Shown: in pieces, positions 21,969 to 33,050 of the stretch
Layout: each line of letters opens with the position of its first letter
Numbering within the stretch: the stretch's first letter is position 1
Source of the DNA: Planoprotostelium fungivorum
Lineage: Eukaryota > Evosea > Variosea > Cavosteliida > Cavosteliaceae
Assembly: GCA_003024175.1 (NCBI GenBank)
Contig: MDYQ01000004.1
Location: 1 to 64,000 of the forward strand
Direction: 5' to 3'
DNA: 64,000 bases
Program-made: the position numbers and the translations under genes
Notes under the pieces: model-generated
Seen by the model: the letters and a program-made list of their open reading frames with translations, nothing else
The model's database searches: none
What the model was told of the DNA's origin: nothing

Positions 21969-22104
21969 TTGTCCAGCGGGGTCGTTTTCATAACCTTTAA
22001 ATTTTTCACGTTAACAAACCGAGTTGCTAATAGCAACAGGCACGATATCAACCGTGTTTTTGTGTACTAATTTTAAATGGTTTGAAAACGAACCCGCTGG
22101 ACAA
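21969..22104 (-). mobile_element. 136-bp MITE, copy 2 (inverted)
   Basis: Exact reverse complement of 3084-3219 over all 136 bases. TA flanks both ends (21967-21968 and 22105-22106), so it is an independent insertion, not a piece of a larger duplication. The zero divergence implies recent movement or homogenisation. Confidence 0.92.
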
Positions 22105-22620
22105 TATCGGAGTGCTTTGATAAATATAAATCAATTCATTTATTTTCCTCAGTTCCTGGTTCTGCCGAGCATCATCAATCGACGACACACCATACATCAC
22201 GACGACTTTCGTTTACACGTTCACAATATTCTGTCACGCTCTCGAACAACACGCATCCCATCTTGTCTATAGAATCGACAACGAAGGCGCCAGATCGATA
22301 TACATACACAGGTGCGAAAACTCGAGCTAATACGCGGACCTACGGGCACGTTATATGATTCTTGTGGAATAAAATGATTCGTCTGGATTGTGTCGAATGA
22401 TTTGCCTGGACCACACACCCAAAGATAAAGCGCCAAGCGTTTCGTCCCTCAATCTCGATCCGCTTAGGAATCAATCGACAATGGCCGCTGGTGGAAATAG
22501 ATCATCTAATCAATATTAATAACAACAATAATAGCTTCATTAGCGACATCATTCAGACATCTACATTAGATTTCTCTTGCACGAATTAATCCGCAAAGAG
22601 CACAGGTCCGTTAAAACGAG

Positions 22621-25600
22621 ATGATGAAGGCGAAGAGGAGGAAAGTTGAAACGGAGAGAGTGTCGCCTGAGCGTGTTATGCAATGCTTAGACGCTACGGA
22701 AGTGGGCATTGTCATCTGCCAGTGGGCTGAGGACAAACCAATAATCAGCTATTCCAATGAGTCTGGTGGTCGCTACCTACATTTACATGAAGAAGACGAG
22801 TGAACTTATTCGGAGGTGGCACCACATTTGACCGTCACAGACATCTTAATTCCTCATCTTCAACTTTGCCTGAAGAGTTTCTGGATGCACTGAAGAATTG
22901 TCACCGGAATAGGTCTCAGCAGCGATCCTCTTTCCGAACATCTATCGATGGCATATCATTTGTAATAGAGGCGTGCACAGAACCTGCTGCCCAAGACCTA
23001 TACATTACGACGATGAAGTCTTTTCGTTACAACCTTCTGCCTACCATCGGTGAACCATTAGAATTCTGGGTTCAACAATGCATCAAAGACATCTTTGACC
23101 TCTCACAAACTTCTTGCGTCATTGTAGATGCAGACGAGGATGTACAAGATCTCAAAGTCGCCTTCTGCACAGACCGGTGGATAGACACCTTCGTCCCCGG
23201 TGAGATTCTGGATGAAACATCATCCAAGCCGTCTCATTCGATCATCAGGAAAAGAGTGCGATGGAAAATGGGTTCAGAGGGAGTTGGGAATGGAAGTCAA
23301 CAACATCAGAATGTGGTTCAAGGAGATTTTAAAGACAATGAAATTAGAGGATGGACAAGCCATCATGGAGAACGAGGTCATCCTTCCCAACGGAGGTGTG
23401 CATCGTGATCGTACGGCCGTTCTCATCCACGCACAGAGAAAGTGTGGGCACAGAACCGATGTAGATACCTCTATTCCCTCGACAATAAGGGAAACTATCA
23501 CAGAGTGGGACCACAGGAGACGACCTCGCTGAAAGTCCATCGGTTCATCAACATCTCCAACGATGTGACGGAGAAGAAGAGATTCGAAGCCATGGCCCAT
23601 CTGACCAAGCAGCTCATCGATGCGAACGATATCGTCATGGCAGTGGGTGAGTCACGATGGTGATGAACGCGATCATCGTGATGAACATCATCAGTGGAAC
23701 CATTAGAGGATGGTCACTTCAAGTGGCATCTCATGAACAAGAAAGCGATGGAGACAGTCGCCATGATGGTCGGTCACACGGACACCAAATTCGTCGAGAC
23801 CGCGACATCATCGAGTGAGTTTACATCCGTCAAAATTCTGCTGACACACACTGCAGAGACGGCAGGGCTGACCTTAGAACACCTGAAGATGTACCGCGAC
23901 GTCATCGGTAAACTGAAAGACAGCGGGAAGAAACAATTCACCGAATCCATCTCGGACCCCGTAGCCAAGGTGAAGTCTCTACGTATTCTCTCTACAGGAT
24001 ATCATGTTCCACTGCGAAGAGTGACGAGAGATAGAGGGAATACCTTTGCACGGCCTGTGAGGTCGGAGCAGAACTCTTTGGGCTCATTCTCATCGACGTG
24101 ACGGACATCAGAGAGACAGAGAAGCAAGTGAAGGAAAAGGAGACCTTGATCGCCACTCAATCCAAATTCCTCGCGGTCATGTCACACGGTGAGATCATCA
24201 TCGATACGTAGCTTTACGTTCTAACGGATACAGAGGTGAAAGAGAGCAGGGGACCCACAGGCTGACGAGTGACAGATACGTACACCTCTGACGGGTATCA
24301 TCGAGACGTTGAATCATTTCCTGGAAAAACGTTTATCAGAAGAAGACTTGGACATCCTCAACATGGGAAAGGGTTGTAGTGAGCAACTCCTCTGTGTCAT
24401 CAACGACATCCTAGATTACTCCAAGGTCTATCCCGTTATTTCACAGAGACTGACCCTCACAGATTGAATATAACGAGATCACATTAGAGATCCAATCTGT
24501 GCTCCTGCAGGGTGTTATCGAAGAGAGTTTGGACATCGTGACCATGCAGGCCAACAAGAAGCATCTCCCTCTCATCTGTATGACGGACTTTGACGTGGGA
24601 ACACAGATCCACGCAGATCGCGGTCGATTGAGACAGATCATGTGCAATCTCCTCACGTGAAAAGACGTATTCATGGAAAGAGCTGATAGGAATCAGGAAC
24701 GCCATCAAGTTCACAGAGAAGGGGCAGGTAGTGCTCAGCGGTCGAATATTCGACGAAAACACCTTGGAGATCTCCGTGAAAGACACGGGCATCGGAATCT
24801 CCGAGTCATTCAAGAGCAGAGTCTTCAATCCATTTGAACAGAGTGACTCCACCATCACTCGACGCTACGTCAGTGATACACACGCAGTCATTCCTCTTCA
24901 TTGACACGTCACAGGGAGGTACTGGTCTGGGTTTATCCATCTGTAAGAAGTTCTGTCAGAGCATGGGAGGGGACATCACCGTGGTATCGGAGGAAGGAAA
25001 AGGAGCCACGTTCATCGTCAGACTTCCATTCTCCCGCGTCAGCCCGACCGAAGAATCTGCGGCCCTCACTCTGATGGAGGAACAGCTCCAATCGACCTGT
25101 CAGACTGCGGGACGAATCGCGATCGTCGTGGAGCCTCAGCCCGCTCAGGCCGAGATGCTCAGGAAAACTCTGGAGGGACTCCGCTTCACCGTTCGATCCT
25201 TTCATCACGTGGATGAGATCCCGGCCACTGCCGCAGTCGATGAAGTCATCTCTGTGGTCATATTGGACACACCTCTGATGAAGGACCGAGAGAGGGTGGA
25301 AGGGCAATTCACCACGGCCAAGATGATTCTGGTGGAGGAGTTTGCACCGGGGCTGACTGTGGAGGGAGAATCGAAGCATCACGTTCTGTCGAAGCCGCTG
25401 CGGAGGAGGCAGATCGTCAAGATGCTCCATCGCCTCACGGTGGCAAAGATACAGACACCGATGAAGAATCAGACGCAGCAGACACCGAACGAATTGAAGG
25501 GGTGCGATCATGATGTCTGATGACGGTTGATCTGACTCGTGAAGGTTGAAAGTGATGGTGGCAGAAGACAATGTGACGAATCAGAAAGTCATTCAGAGGA

Positions 25601-26078
25601 TTCTGTCCCGAATTGGAGTAAAGGACCCACACATTGTGGATAATGGAGAGCAATCCGTCCAAGCGAGCATGATCACCTGTTATCACCTCATTCTCATGTG
25701 AGACCTCACGTTCCACGAGACGGTTCTGATCTCAAGCAGGGACTGCAATATGCCAGTGAAGGTGAATCATCATCGTGCACAGCATGAAGGTGGTGCTTCA
25801 TCAGACTGACGGGTGATTACAGAGCGGAGTGGATGCTACGAAAGATATCAGAGCTTTGCAACGGAAAGAAGGAGGGAGACAGAGTGTCATCGTGGCTCTG
25901 ACGGCTGACACCTCATCGGCGAACCATCAATTGTGCATGGATGCAGGTGATGGTCATCATCGAAAGAGACAACTGAACAAGTCAAGGAATGAACGAGGTG
26001 TTGACGAAGCCAGTGCGGATAGAAAAACTGAAGCAAGTCATATTGGATGTATATAACCAGATCGGTCTGAATAAATAG
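22621..26078 (+). CDS. hybrid sensor histidine kinase 1
   Basis: Two-component phosphorelay protein, about 1,000 residues. A Lys/Arg-rich N-terminus (MMKAKRRKVETERVSPERVM) precedes PAS-like regions. The dimerisation/phosphoacceptor helix has its H-box at KFLAVMSH|EIRTPLTGI, with an intron between His and Glu. The HATPase part has N-box LRQIMCNLLTNAIKFT, DTGIGIS and GGTGLGLSICKKF. A degenerate receiver-like segment follows, then a canonical receiver: VMVAEDN, LILMDCNMPVKSG (phospho-Asp; codon split by an intron), ALTAD and the Lys in LTKPVRIEKL. No signal peptide or membrane span seen, so probably cytosolic, sensing through PAS. Stop TAG at 26076-26078. All key residues of kinase and receiver are present. 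Confidence 0.92.
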
Positions 26079-26363
26079 ACGATATACGATCGTACAGCAC
26101 ATCTTTAGGAGGAGCGCAACAAGAGAGGACAATTAAGTCGTTCACATGAACCAAATAGAGGAGCCCATACGTTGAGGAGCTGGTGGATAGGGCCTCCACC
26201 ATAGGCTATTAATAGGTCGATTTTGTTTCAGACACCTTTCCGCGTGAAGGTTGCGCTCAAGGTCGCGTAAAAAGCCCGCGAGATAGGGGAAGAAGAGCTG
26301 CGGGATCTCCACATTTTTTTCCAAAGTACGGAAACACACAAGCGACACAAACAACAAACCGCG

Positions 26364-26696
26364 ATGGCCAACACCCTCAACCTCCTCTTCGTCTTCTTGA
26401 TCGCCACCTCTCTCTTCATGTGCACTGATGCTAGCTGCGCTAACGTCCGCTGCTCCACCGGAGGTTGCTGCGATGTCGGCGCACAGCTGAGCCCCCGATG
26501 CTACAACCCCACCCAGCAAACCTGCGCTCAGGATCAGGCCGACGGATACACCTACTTGTGCGGGGTGAGATAATAAGAAGATGGGAAATCCTGAAGAACA
26601 TGTCAGCTCAACGAGAGCTCCTGCAAGGGATCTTGCTTCAACACCACTGAATACTCCTGCAAGAACGGAAAGCTCCACCGCCTTCACCACATCTGA
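26364..26696 (+). CDS. small secreted Cys-rich protein
   Basis: Two exons. Signal peptide MANTLNLLFVFLIATSLFMC..ASC, then CANVRCSTGGCCDVGAQLSP, CYNPTQQTC and, after a roughly 45-bp intron, LNESSCKGSCFNTTEYSCKN ending GKLHRLHHI. About 95 residues with about 10 cysteines. The CxGxCFxxTxYxCxNGxL phrase resembles modules repeated in secreted proteins of amoebae and other protists, sometimes annotated as carbohydrate-binding; the role here is inferred at most. AATAAA follows at about 26723. Confidence 0.72.
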
Positions 26697-27632
26697 AAAT
26701 GAAGGAGATCTCTGTTCGGTACAATAAATTATTGCATTCCGATTCGCAGAGTGCGATATGAATCTTACAGAAGCAGTGATCCCAATCCACAGCATGATGA
26801 GCTCATCGTGGAGGATCAGAATAGATGCAAAAAACATGTTGGAATATCGGATCCACTTCGTCTCGTTGTTTGTCTGATGTACAGGAGCTGAGGTATTTTC
26901 GGCTCTTATGACTTTCTCTCTGCGTGAGGAATCTCCACAGCGTGGAGTCCCGAATATTCAAAATCCATTTTGGCGGGAGAACATCTGCTTCACGGCTTTT
27001 CATTCTGTCTGTGAAACGCAAACGCACACATGGCCATCCAACGACAGAGCGGCTTCAAATCAACCCAAATAACACAAAGTAACATGGGATATGTAATGTC
27101 CCAGCCCCTGCCTGTGGTGCAATCCCTATACCTGAGCGCCTTCCACAGACACACCCAGAGGATCCAGTCACTGATGGAGATCTCCACACCATTATCCGAC
27201 CCAGACCTCTTCGAACTTCACGACGCACACCAGCTGTATCGATCATCACACCAGGCGGATTCTATGTCGTGGATAAAGGATATCAACTGGTGACTAATTC
27301 GCGTTTGTGACGGTTCCACCGTGGAGAAGTAGCCGCGAGACACGAACACCATTACCTTTGATGAAAGGTGGTTCTGATGAATGCTCCTGCTCGTGTATTC
27401 GCACTCTGCATAGGGGTACGAAATCCTCGGCTGAGCGGGAGGACGTCAGAAGTCCATCAGACAGAGTAGTCTGTTCCGGAGGAGATTGGAGTTCGTGGCC
27501 TATGGCTGGGATCCGACCATGGACCAAGTGACCAAGGAAGCATATTTTGTTCTTGGATCGCGAGACTGCTATGCTTTGGCTTCTCTGTCTGTACAATCAT
27601 ATCTACAGGTTTTTCGACCACAGCAGCCCGCG
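26697..27632. other. intergenic or unresolved exons
   Basis: Open frames at 27084-27293 (starts MGYVMSQPLPVVQ) and around 27490-27610 (EFVAYGWDPTMDQVTKEAYF) look protein-like but could not be joined into a gene with consistent splice sites. They may be a short unrecognised gene or the leader of the flavoprotein gene. Confidence 0.35.
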
Positions 27633-29694
27633 ATGAAGACACAGAGGGGCATCTTTGTATATTTATGGACCGTTGTACTATCCTCTCTCTACTCTCTGTA
27701 CGTCTTCTTTGGCTTCAAGAAAAAAGGGCCTCATGATCAGAGACGCAACACACTCCTGCCTGCTGACGACCACCGTTGGTGACACGTCAAGTCCAAAGTA
27801 AGCGACTGACACGTGCAGGTCGAACTGGAATCTGAACCAAGGATGTGAGGCGCAGATATACCACCCCTCTGATTTAGAAGAGATCGTCAGAATCGTTCGC
27901 ACCTCTGATAGAGTCAGGGTGGCCGGTGAGTTCCGGAGACAGCCAGGCGGCTGACATCCATCAGGCTACGGACACTCTTGGAGCCCCATCATCGCAACTA
28001 ACAACGACGTAGGATACACTCTCATCGATCTGAAGAGTGATGTTTCATCTCCCGATCGACTTCTCATCTCTAACAGAGTGCCGAAAATTGAAGAAAATCT
28101 TGTCATCCCCACAGCAAGTCAGAAGCACCTCCTCCGTAACTTTCGAATGCGCCACATCTGTCCAGGTGTTCGACATGAGATCTAGCGGGAGATGTTGAAA
28201 ACGAATCAGGAGCTCGAGGACTGGCTTCGTTCGAACAATGTTCCTCTCACTCTTCCATCCAATGTAGTCTTGACGGAGGTCTTTCTGGTGGGCCTCACCG
28301 CATGCATCTGCCACGGAGCTGGTTATGAGTGGGGGTCCGTCTCCGACATGGTCAGATCTGTGACTCTGGTCAACCACAGAGGAGAAGTCATCACCTACAC
28401 TGACCAAGATCCCACCACTTTACCTCTTTCCCCCGACATCCGATCTCGCGCTCGCATGGAGGTGATCCCTCTCCACGATCACATCTGACATCCGATCAGG
28501 TCATTTCCACCGAAGAGATGAATCACATGAGAGGGTCGTTCGGCCTCTTTGGAGTCATCTACTGCATGACCATCTCATTATCCCCCGCCCACACCGTTCG
28601 CATGACCGATCGAGTGAGTCCACCTCCACATCACCGTCACCCACTCACGCATCCAGGTGGTACCATTAGAAACCGTGACCGATCCAGTACAACTCAAGTC
28701 CATCGTGGAGAAGTACAACGGTTGGCTGGAGATCTTCTGGGTGCCCACTACGGAGGAAGTCTGGCTGAAGACGTGGGAGAGGGCCCCCGATCACGAGTGG
28801 GACGCACCGGAACATCAGTCGAGTGACGTCATACTGGGAAATTTGGGACAATTCCTCTACAATTGGTGGGGAGGTGAATGGAAATATGTGGAGAGGGTGA
28901 GAGTGACAGAGGACAGGATGTCACGGAGGTAAAGTGTTCCTCGGTTTCATCTGGAAGATGATGGCCTTGGACTTCAAGAAGAAACCACTGGTCAGTCATT
29001 ACCACTGGTTCGACGCCATTCACTACCGCGATTACATCGACGACTTTCCGGTGGGTCCATTGTGCATCCGTGGAAACTGACAGTTATCAGGTGGAGAACA
29101 CTGATTTTGCCATTCCAGTCGAGGACGATTACGTTTCGGCAGCTCGAGGTTTCCAGATCATGATCGACGTGGCGAGGCAGATGGAAGAAGAGGTAATGAG
29201 ATCATGTGATCCACCTCTGACTCTTCACAGTCTGGATTGTATCCCATCAACATCGCCTGTGAGATGAGATTCACTCGTGGTAGTGACGTCACCCTGGCTC
29301 ATTTTCCCTCCGACGTGTCGCAGCGATACGTTCAGATGGAATTCTTGAGGAGCTCTCTCATGCACATCCGCGATGATCGCATCACGAACGCGTGGAAAGT
29401 TGCTTCTGAGAGGATCACGGAGAAATGGATCGACCTGGGTGGTCTACCTCACTGGGCCAAGGGCTGGCACAACATTCCAAATATCACGAACATCATGAAG
29501 GAGAAGGTCATCCGACAGAATTTCGTGGAGTTTAGGAGGGAAATGGACCCATCGGACAAATTCTTAACGTCCAAGTTTCGTGACCTGCTGGAGAATGGAC
29601 CGGTTGGGAGGGTGAGAAGGGGAGCGTGAGAGGGACTGATCATGAACAGATGAAGAAGGTCGAAGAGGAGGTAGAGCCCTGGGGAGGAATGTAA
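27633..29694 (+). CDS. FAD-linked aldonolactone-oxidase-like flavoprotein
   Basis: Member of the VAO/ALO group (D-arabinono-1,4-lactone and L-gulonolactone oxidases). N-terminal signal-anchor (FVYLWTVVLSSLYSLYVFF), then WSNWNLNQGCEAQIYHPSDL, the typical entry to the PCMH FAD-binding domain. Further blocks are RVRVAGYGHSWSPI, VGLTACICHGAGYEWGSVSD (the GTHGTG-like loop) and SFGLFGVIY. The C-terminal ALO domain has VPLETVTDP, PVENTDFAIP-like residues and HWAKGWHNIP, the HWxK motif that contributes to the flavin site. About ten introns; the WSNW junction was checked. The classical flavinylation His in GxGHSW is present as YGHSW. Substrate is not predictable. It ends 92 bp from the convergent gene. 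Confidence 0.85.
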
Positions 29695-29786
29695 GAAAAC
29701 AGTCGTGTAATAATAGATGTGTAACATCTCGTGCGTGAAGATTTTATTTTTCAAACACGATCATGATGTAACATGCAATCCTGTGT

Positions 29787-30946
29787 TTAGTTGTGAGCGG
29801 AGTACTTGTCGCTCTTTCTGCCGGTCAGGTACCATTGGACTCCCTGTCTGTCATCAGCACATCTGATCACGAGATCATCACATCACCTGGATGACATCGT
29901 TCTTATTGCTGGTGCTGGATCCCCAAAGATTGTTGAAGGCGTCGGTCATGATGTCGATGCTGCCTGTTTTGACCTCAGACGAGTTCCGCTGATCGTTGAG
30001 ATCTCACCAGGAGTACGAACCCACTTGGGATCGAAGCCATCACCGATGTACATGATCATGGATCTGCCGTTCTTGGGGTTTGTCACCTGTGATTTCCATC
30101 AGTCGCGGTTTCACTTGTGGATGAAATGTGTCGATCGATCAGGATGAAAGGTTACATTGGCTTCCAGGCCACAATAGGTGTTAGTGTATTTCTTCCACAG
30201 ACCAGGGTTGGAACCCCATGTAGCGAGGCTTCCATCGGTCATTTGAGAGAGGTCCTGAACAGACGGTTCAGGAATCAAACACGATGCATCAATACTCACA
30301 GGTGCAAAGAGGGGATCGCTATTGTAGTATTTGAATCCACACCACGACTGACCTGAAAGATGTCACACAACAGCAACACTATCATCAGCTGATCTACCGT
30401 TTGTATCGTCACCTCCGTAAGAGGCTCTGTACCACGATCCGATTCCGTTCTGTGGGTTTCTATTTGCGTCAGTCGATGCATCATACACGCATATGATTAT
30501 GATGTCTTTACGAACCTGAATGCCGTCACTTCCGAAGGTAAACCACCAGAACCAGAGCCAGAACCAGAACCAGAACCAGAGCCGGAACTAGAGCCAGAAG
30601 AACTTGAACCAGAGCCAGATCCCGAGCTGCTGGAAGATGAACCACCGACACACTGAGAGCCACCAGGTGTGCACTTCAATTGTCCATCACCGGAGTACTG
30701 GTTAGAACAGCATCCATTGGAGCATTCAGAAGAGGAAGAGCAGAAGTCCCAATCTCCCTTGTTGCCGTTTCCACCCGAGACACACTGAGCGGCACCGGGG
30801 GTGCATTTGAGTCTTCCATCGTTGGAATATTGATTCGAGCAGCATCCGTTGGCGCATTCAGAAGAGGAAGAGCAGAACTCCCAGTCCCCCTTCTGAGCGA
30901 CGACGAAAGCCAAGAGGCAGACAAAGAGCAGCTGGTAAGCGCGCAT
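29787..30946 (-). CDS. secreted expansin/barwin-like (DPBB) protein with Cys-rich modules
   Basis: Signal peptide MRAYQLLFVCLLAFVVAQ, then two Cys-rich modules (DWEFCSSSSECANGCCSNQY... and DWDFCSSSSECSNGCCSNQY...) joined by VSGGNGNKG. A Gly/Ser linker of more than 30 residues follows, then a double-psi beta-barrel-like domain: GSWYRASYGGDDTN, SWCGFKYYNSDPLFAP, YCGLEANVTF, TNPKNGRSMIMYIGDGFDPK, SIDIMTDAFNNLWGSS and VIQVQWYLTGRKSDKYSAHN. The order (G-x-A-x-Y, SWCG, then IDIMxDAF) follows expansins, RlpA and barwins. It probably binds or loosens polysaccharide outside the cell. The modules are near copies of those in the esterase at 4649-6120. Confidence 0.78.
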
Positions 30947-31210
30947 GGTGCCAGAGAGAATGCCAATCTTCGGGCAGAATCCATTCTTCAAGAGAAAATT
31001 CTCCCTGTACTTCATACTGCGGGGCGATAGGACACATCAGACAAAGAGAAAGATTTTCGAGACAATCGCGTGGAATATGAATACCGCCGCGATGATCGAG
31101 CTCACGACACTTGAAGAGCTGCACGAACACCACCTCACGATGTTCCGGAATGTGAGACGAAAAGACAAACGTAAACGTTTGATCCAAATTTATGTTAAAT
31201 AAGTTCCTTC

Positions 31211-32762
31211 TTACAGGACGGTCTTGGAGGGCAGGGCGGCGTGGTTGAGGGCAGCTCCGTTTCTCATCTCCTCCTGGACGATCTTGCTGTCCAATCCGTT
31301 ACCGAGGTAACCGTAAGAGGCAGGGAGAGCCTCGACGAGAGATCTTCTCTTCAGTCCGTGAGAAGTGGCAAGAGTCTCAGAGGCCAGGGGAGCAGATGTC
31401 ATGCCGTAGGTCTGTCCTGCAAGGGGGGCGGCGAGACCAGTTTGGATGGTCTGAGAAGAGTAGGTGGCGCTCAGACGCTTTCCAGCCTCTCCCAAAACGA
31501 AGCCTTGGGCCTCGAGGGCGGCGAGATCGCCTCCGATGAAACCTCTGTCTTGGACGATGGTGGTGGAGCGGAGGACGGTGGGGGCCTCGACGATCTTCTC
31601 GTAGATGGGCTGGGTGTTCTGGATGATGGTGGACTGGATGATGTCTCTCTCCAGGACGGGCTGGATCTCCTCGATGATGGTCTTCTTGATGACCTCCTGG
31701 ACGATGGGAGCGTGGACGACTTGAGTGCGGGAGACGGCATCGACCTCACGGCTGGCGGCGATGTAGTTCTCGGTGATGGCAGCTCTGTTCGAGTTTAGCG
31801 TTGTGATCGTTTGTTTCGATGGACTCACCCTCTCTCGACGATGGCCTCACGTCTCTCAGCGGGGAGCTCTCTCTGCTGGATGATGGTGGGCTGGATCTGA
31901 GTCTCGTGCATCAACTGAGTGACTTGCTTGACGTCGAGCTGCTCTCTCTCTCTGTAGATGATGGGCTGGATCTCCTCCTTCTGGACGGGGTGGATTCTCT
32001 CTTGGATGACGACATCCTTCTGGATGGTCTCGATGATGGTGGGCTCAGCTCTGACCAGAGAGGCTCTCTTGGTGGATTNGCGGCGACAAAGTTTTCGGTG
32101 ATGGCGGCACTGCAATAGATTTAGAGTTTGACAAGTGCAAGATGAAAGACTCACCCTCTCTCGACGACGGCCTCACGTCTCTGAGCGGGGAGCTCTCTCT
32201 GCTGGATGATGGTGGGCTGGATCTGAGTCTCGTGCATCATCTGGGTGACTTGCTTGACGTCGAGCTGCTCTCTCTCTCTGTAGATGATGGGCTGGATCTC
32301 CTCCTTCTGGACGGGGTGGATTCTCTCTTGGATGACGACCTCCTTCTGAACGGTCTCAACGATGGTAGGGGCGGCTCTGACCAGAGAAGCTCTCTTCTCG
32401 GTCTGGATGTAAGCACCCTGGCTGACCATGGTGGACTGTCCGACAAAGTCTCTGGCATCGACCTTACCGTCGAAGTTTCTGTCCAGAGGGTTGTGGTGGA
32501 CTCCAGCGTTGTTTCCCTTCAGGTCTCTCATGTCGACCTTGCCGTCGAAGTTTCTGTCGAGGGGGTTGTGGGTCATACCGGTGGTGGCGTTGTTTCCCTT
32601 CAGGTCTCTGGCATCGACCTTGCCGTCAAAGTTTCTGTCCAGAGGGTTGTGGGTCATACCGGTGTTGGCGTTGTTGCCTCTCAGATCCTTCAAATCGACC
32701 TTGCCGTCAAAGTTTCTGTCGAGGGGGTTGTGGGCGACGTTAGTGTTGTTCAGGGCGGACAT
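31211..32762 (-). CDS. repeat protein: EF-hand-like loops plus HPVQKEEIQPIIYRER repeats
   Basis: Three exons, about 490 residues. The N-terminus has four 27-residue units NPLDRNFDGKVDxRDL; the DxNxDGxxDxxD loop matches EF-hand/dockerin calcium loops. Two long repeats follow (ERIHPVQKEEIQPIIYRERE, LDVKQVTQxMHETQIQPTII, QQRELPAxRREAxVERG), then a Val/Ile/Glu-rich stretch and an Ala/Gly/Leu tail. The KEEIQPxIxREREQ repeat is also known from fungal proteins of unknown role and recalls Val/Pro/Glu repeats of articulin or alveolin-like cytoskeletal proteins. No signal peptide. An ambiguous base (n, 32079) lies in the second repeat exon. A calcium-regulated cytoskeletal role is only a guess. Confidence 0.8.
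31847..32400 (-). repeat. tandemly duplicated exon
   Basis: 31847-32076 and 32163-32392 are almost identical in DNA, each encoding the KRASLVRAxPTI ... RREAxVERG repeat, and each precedes a short intron. The left copy has the n at 32079. Confidence 0.85.
32455..32750 (-). repeat. four tandem 81-bp EF-hand-like coding units
   Basis: Units of about 81 bp encode HNPLDRNFDGKVD with only silent or conservative differences, so the array is recently expanded or homogenised. Confidence 0.85.
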
Positions 32763-33050
32763 TTCGTTTGGTTTGTGCGTGTGTGTTGTTTTTGTTGCGA
32801 GTTATGATGCAGGTTAGTTCCTTGTCCTCTTTGAATACGCGAGATTCGCCAGAAAATTGGTGCCAGTCAAACCGCACGAAAATTCGGAATGCCGAGATTC
32901 CGACGTTGATGACGATTAAAAATCAACCAATGAATCGATTGCGGTGCGACGCCATCTGATGATGAGAACATGTCCATTCGAAACAGCATGAACCTTTCGA
33001 GCTAAAACCTCCATTTCCGTTTATCTACATGTTTCGTCGATCGTGGTTCG

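Noticed and set aside
26142-26837. 231-codon minus-strand frame
   Set aside because: Overlaps the well-supported two-exon Cys-rich secreted gene on the plus strand and shows no domain.
31241-31798. Plus-strand Asp/Gly/Leu-rich frames opposite the repeat protein
   Set aside because: Antisense of the Ile/Val/Glu repeats; composition explained by the sense strand.
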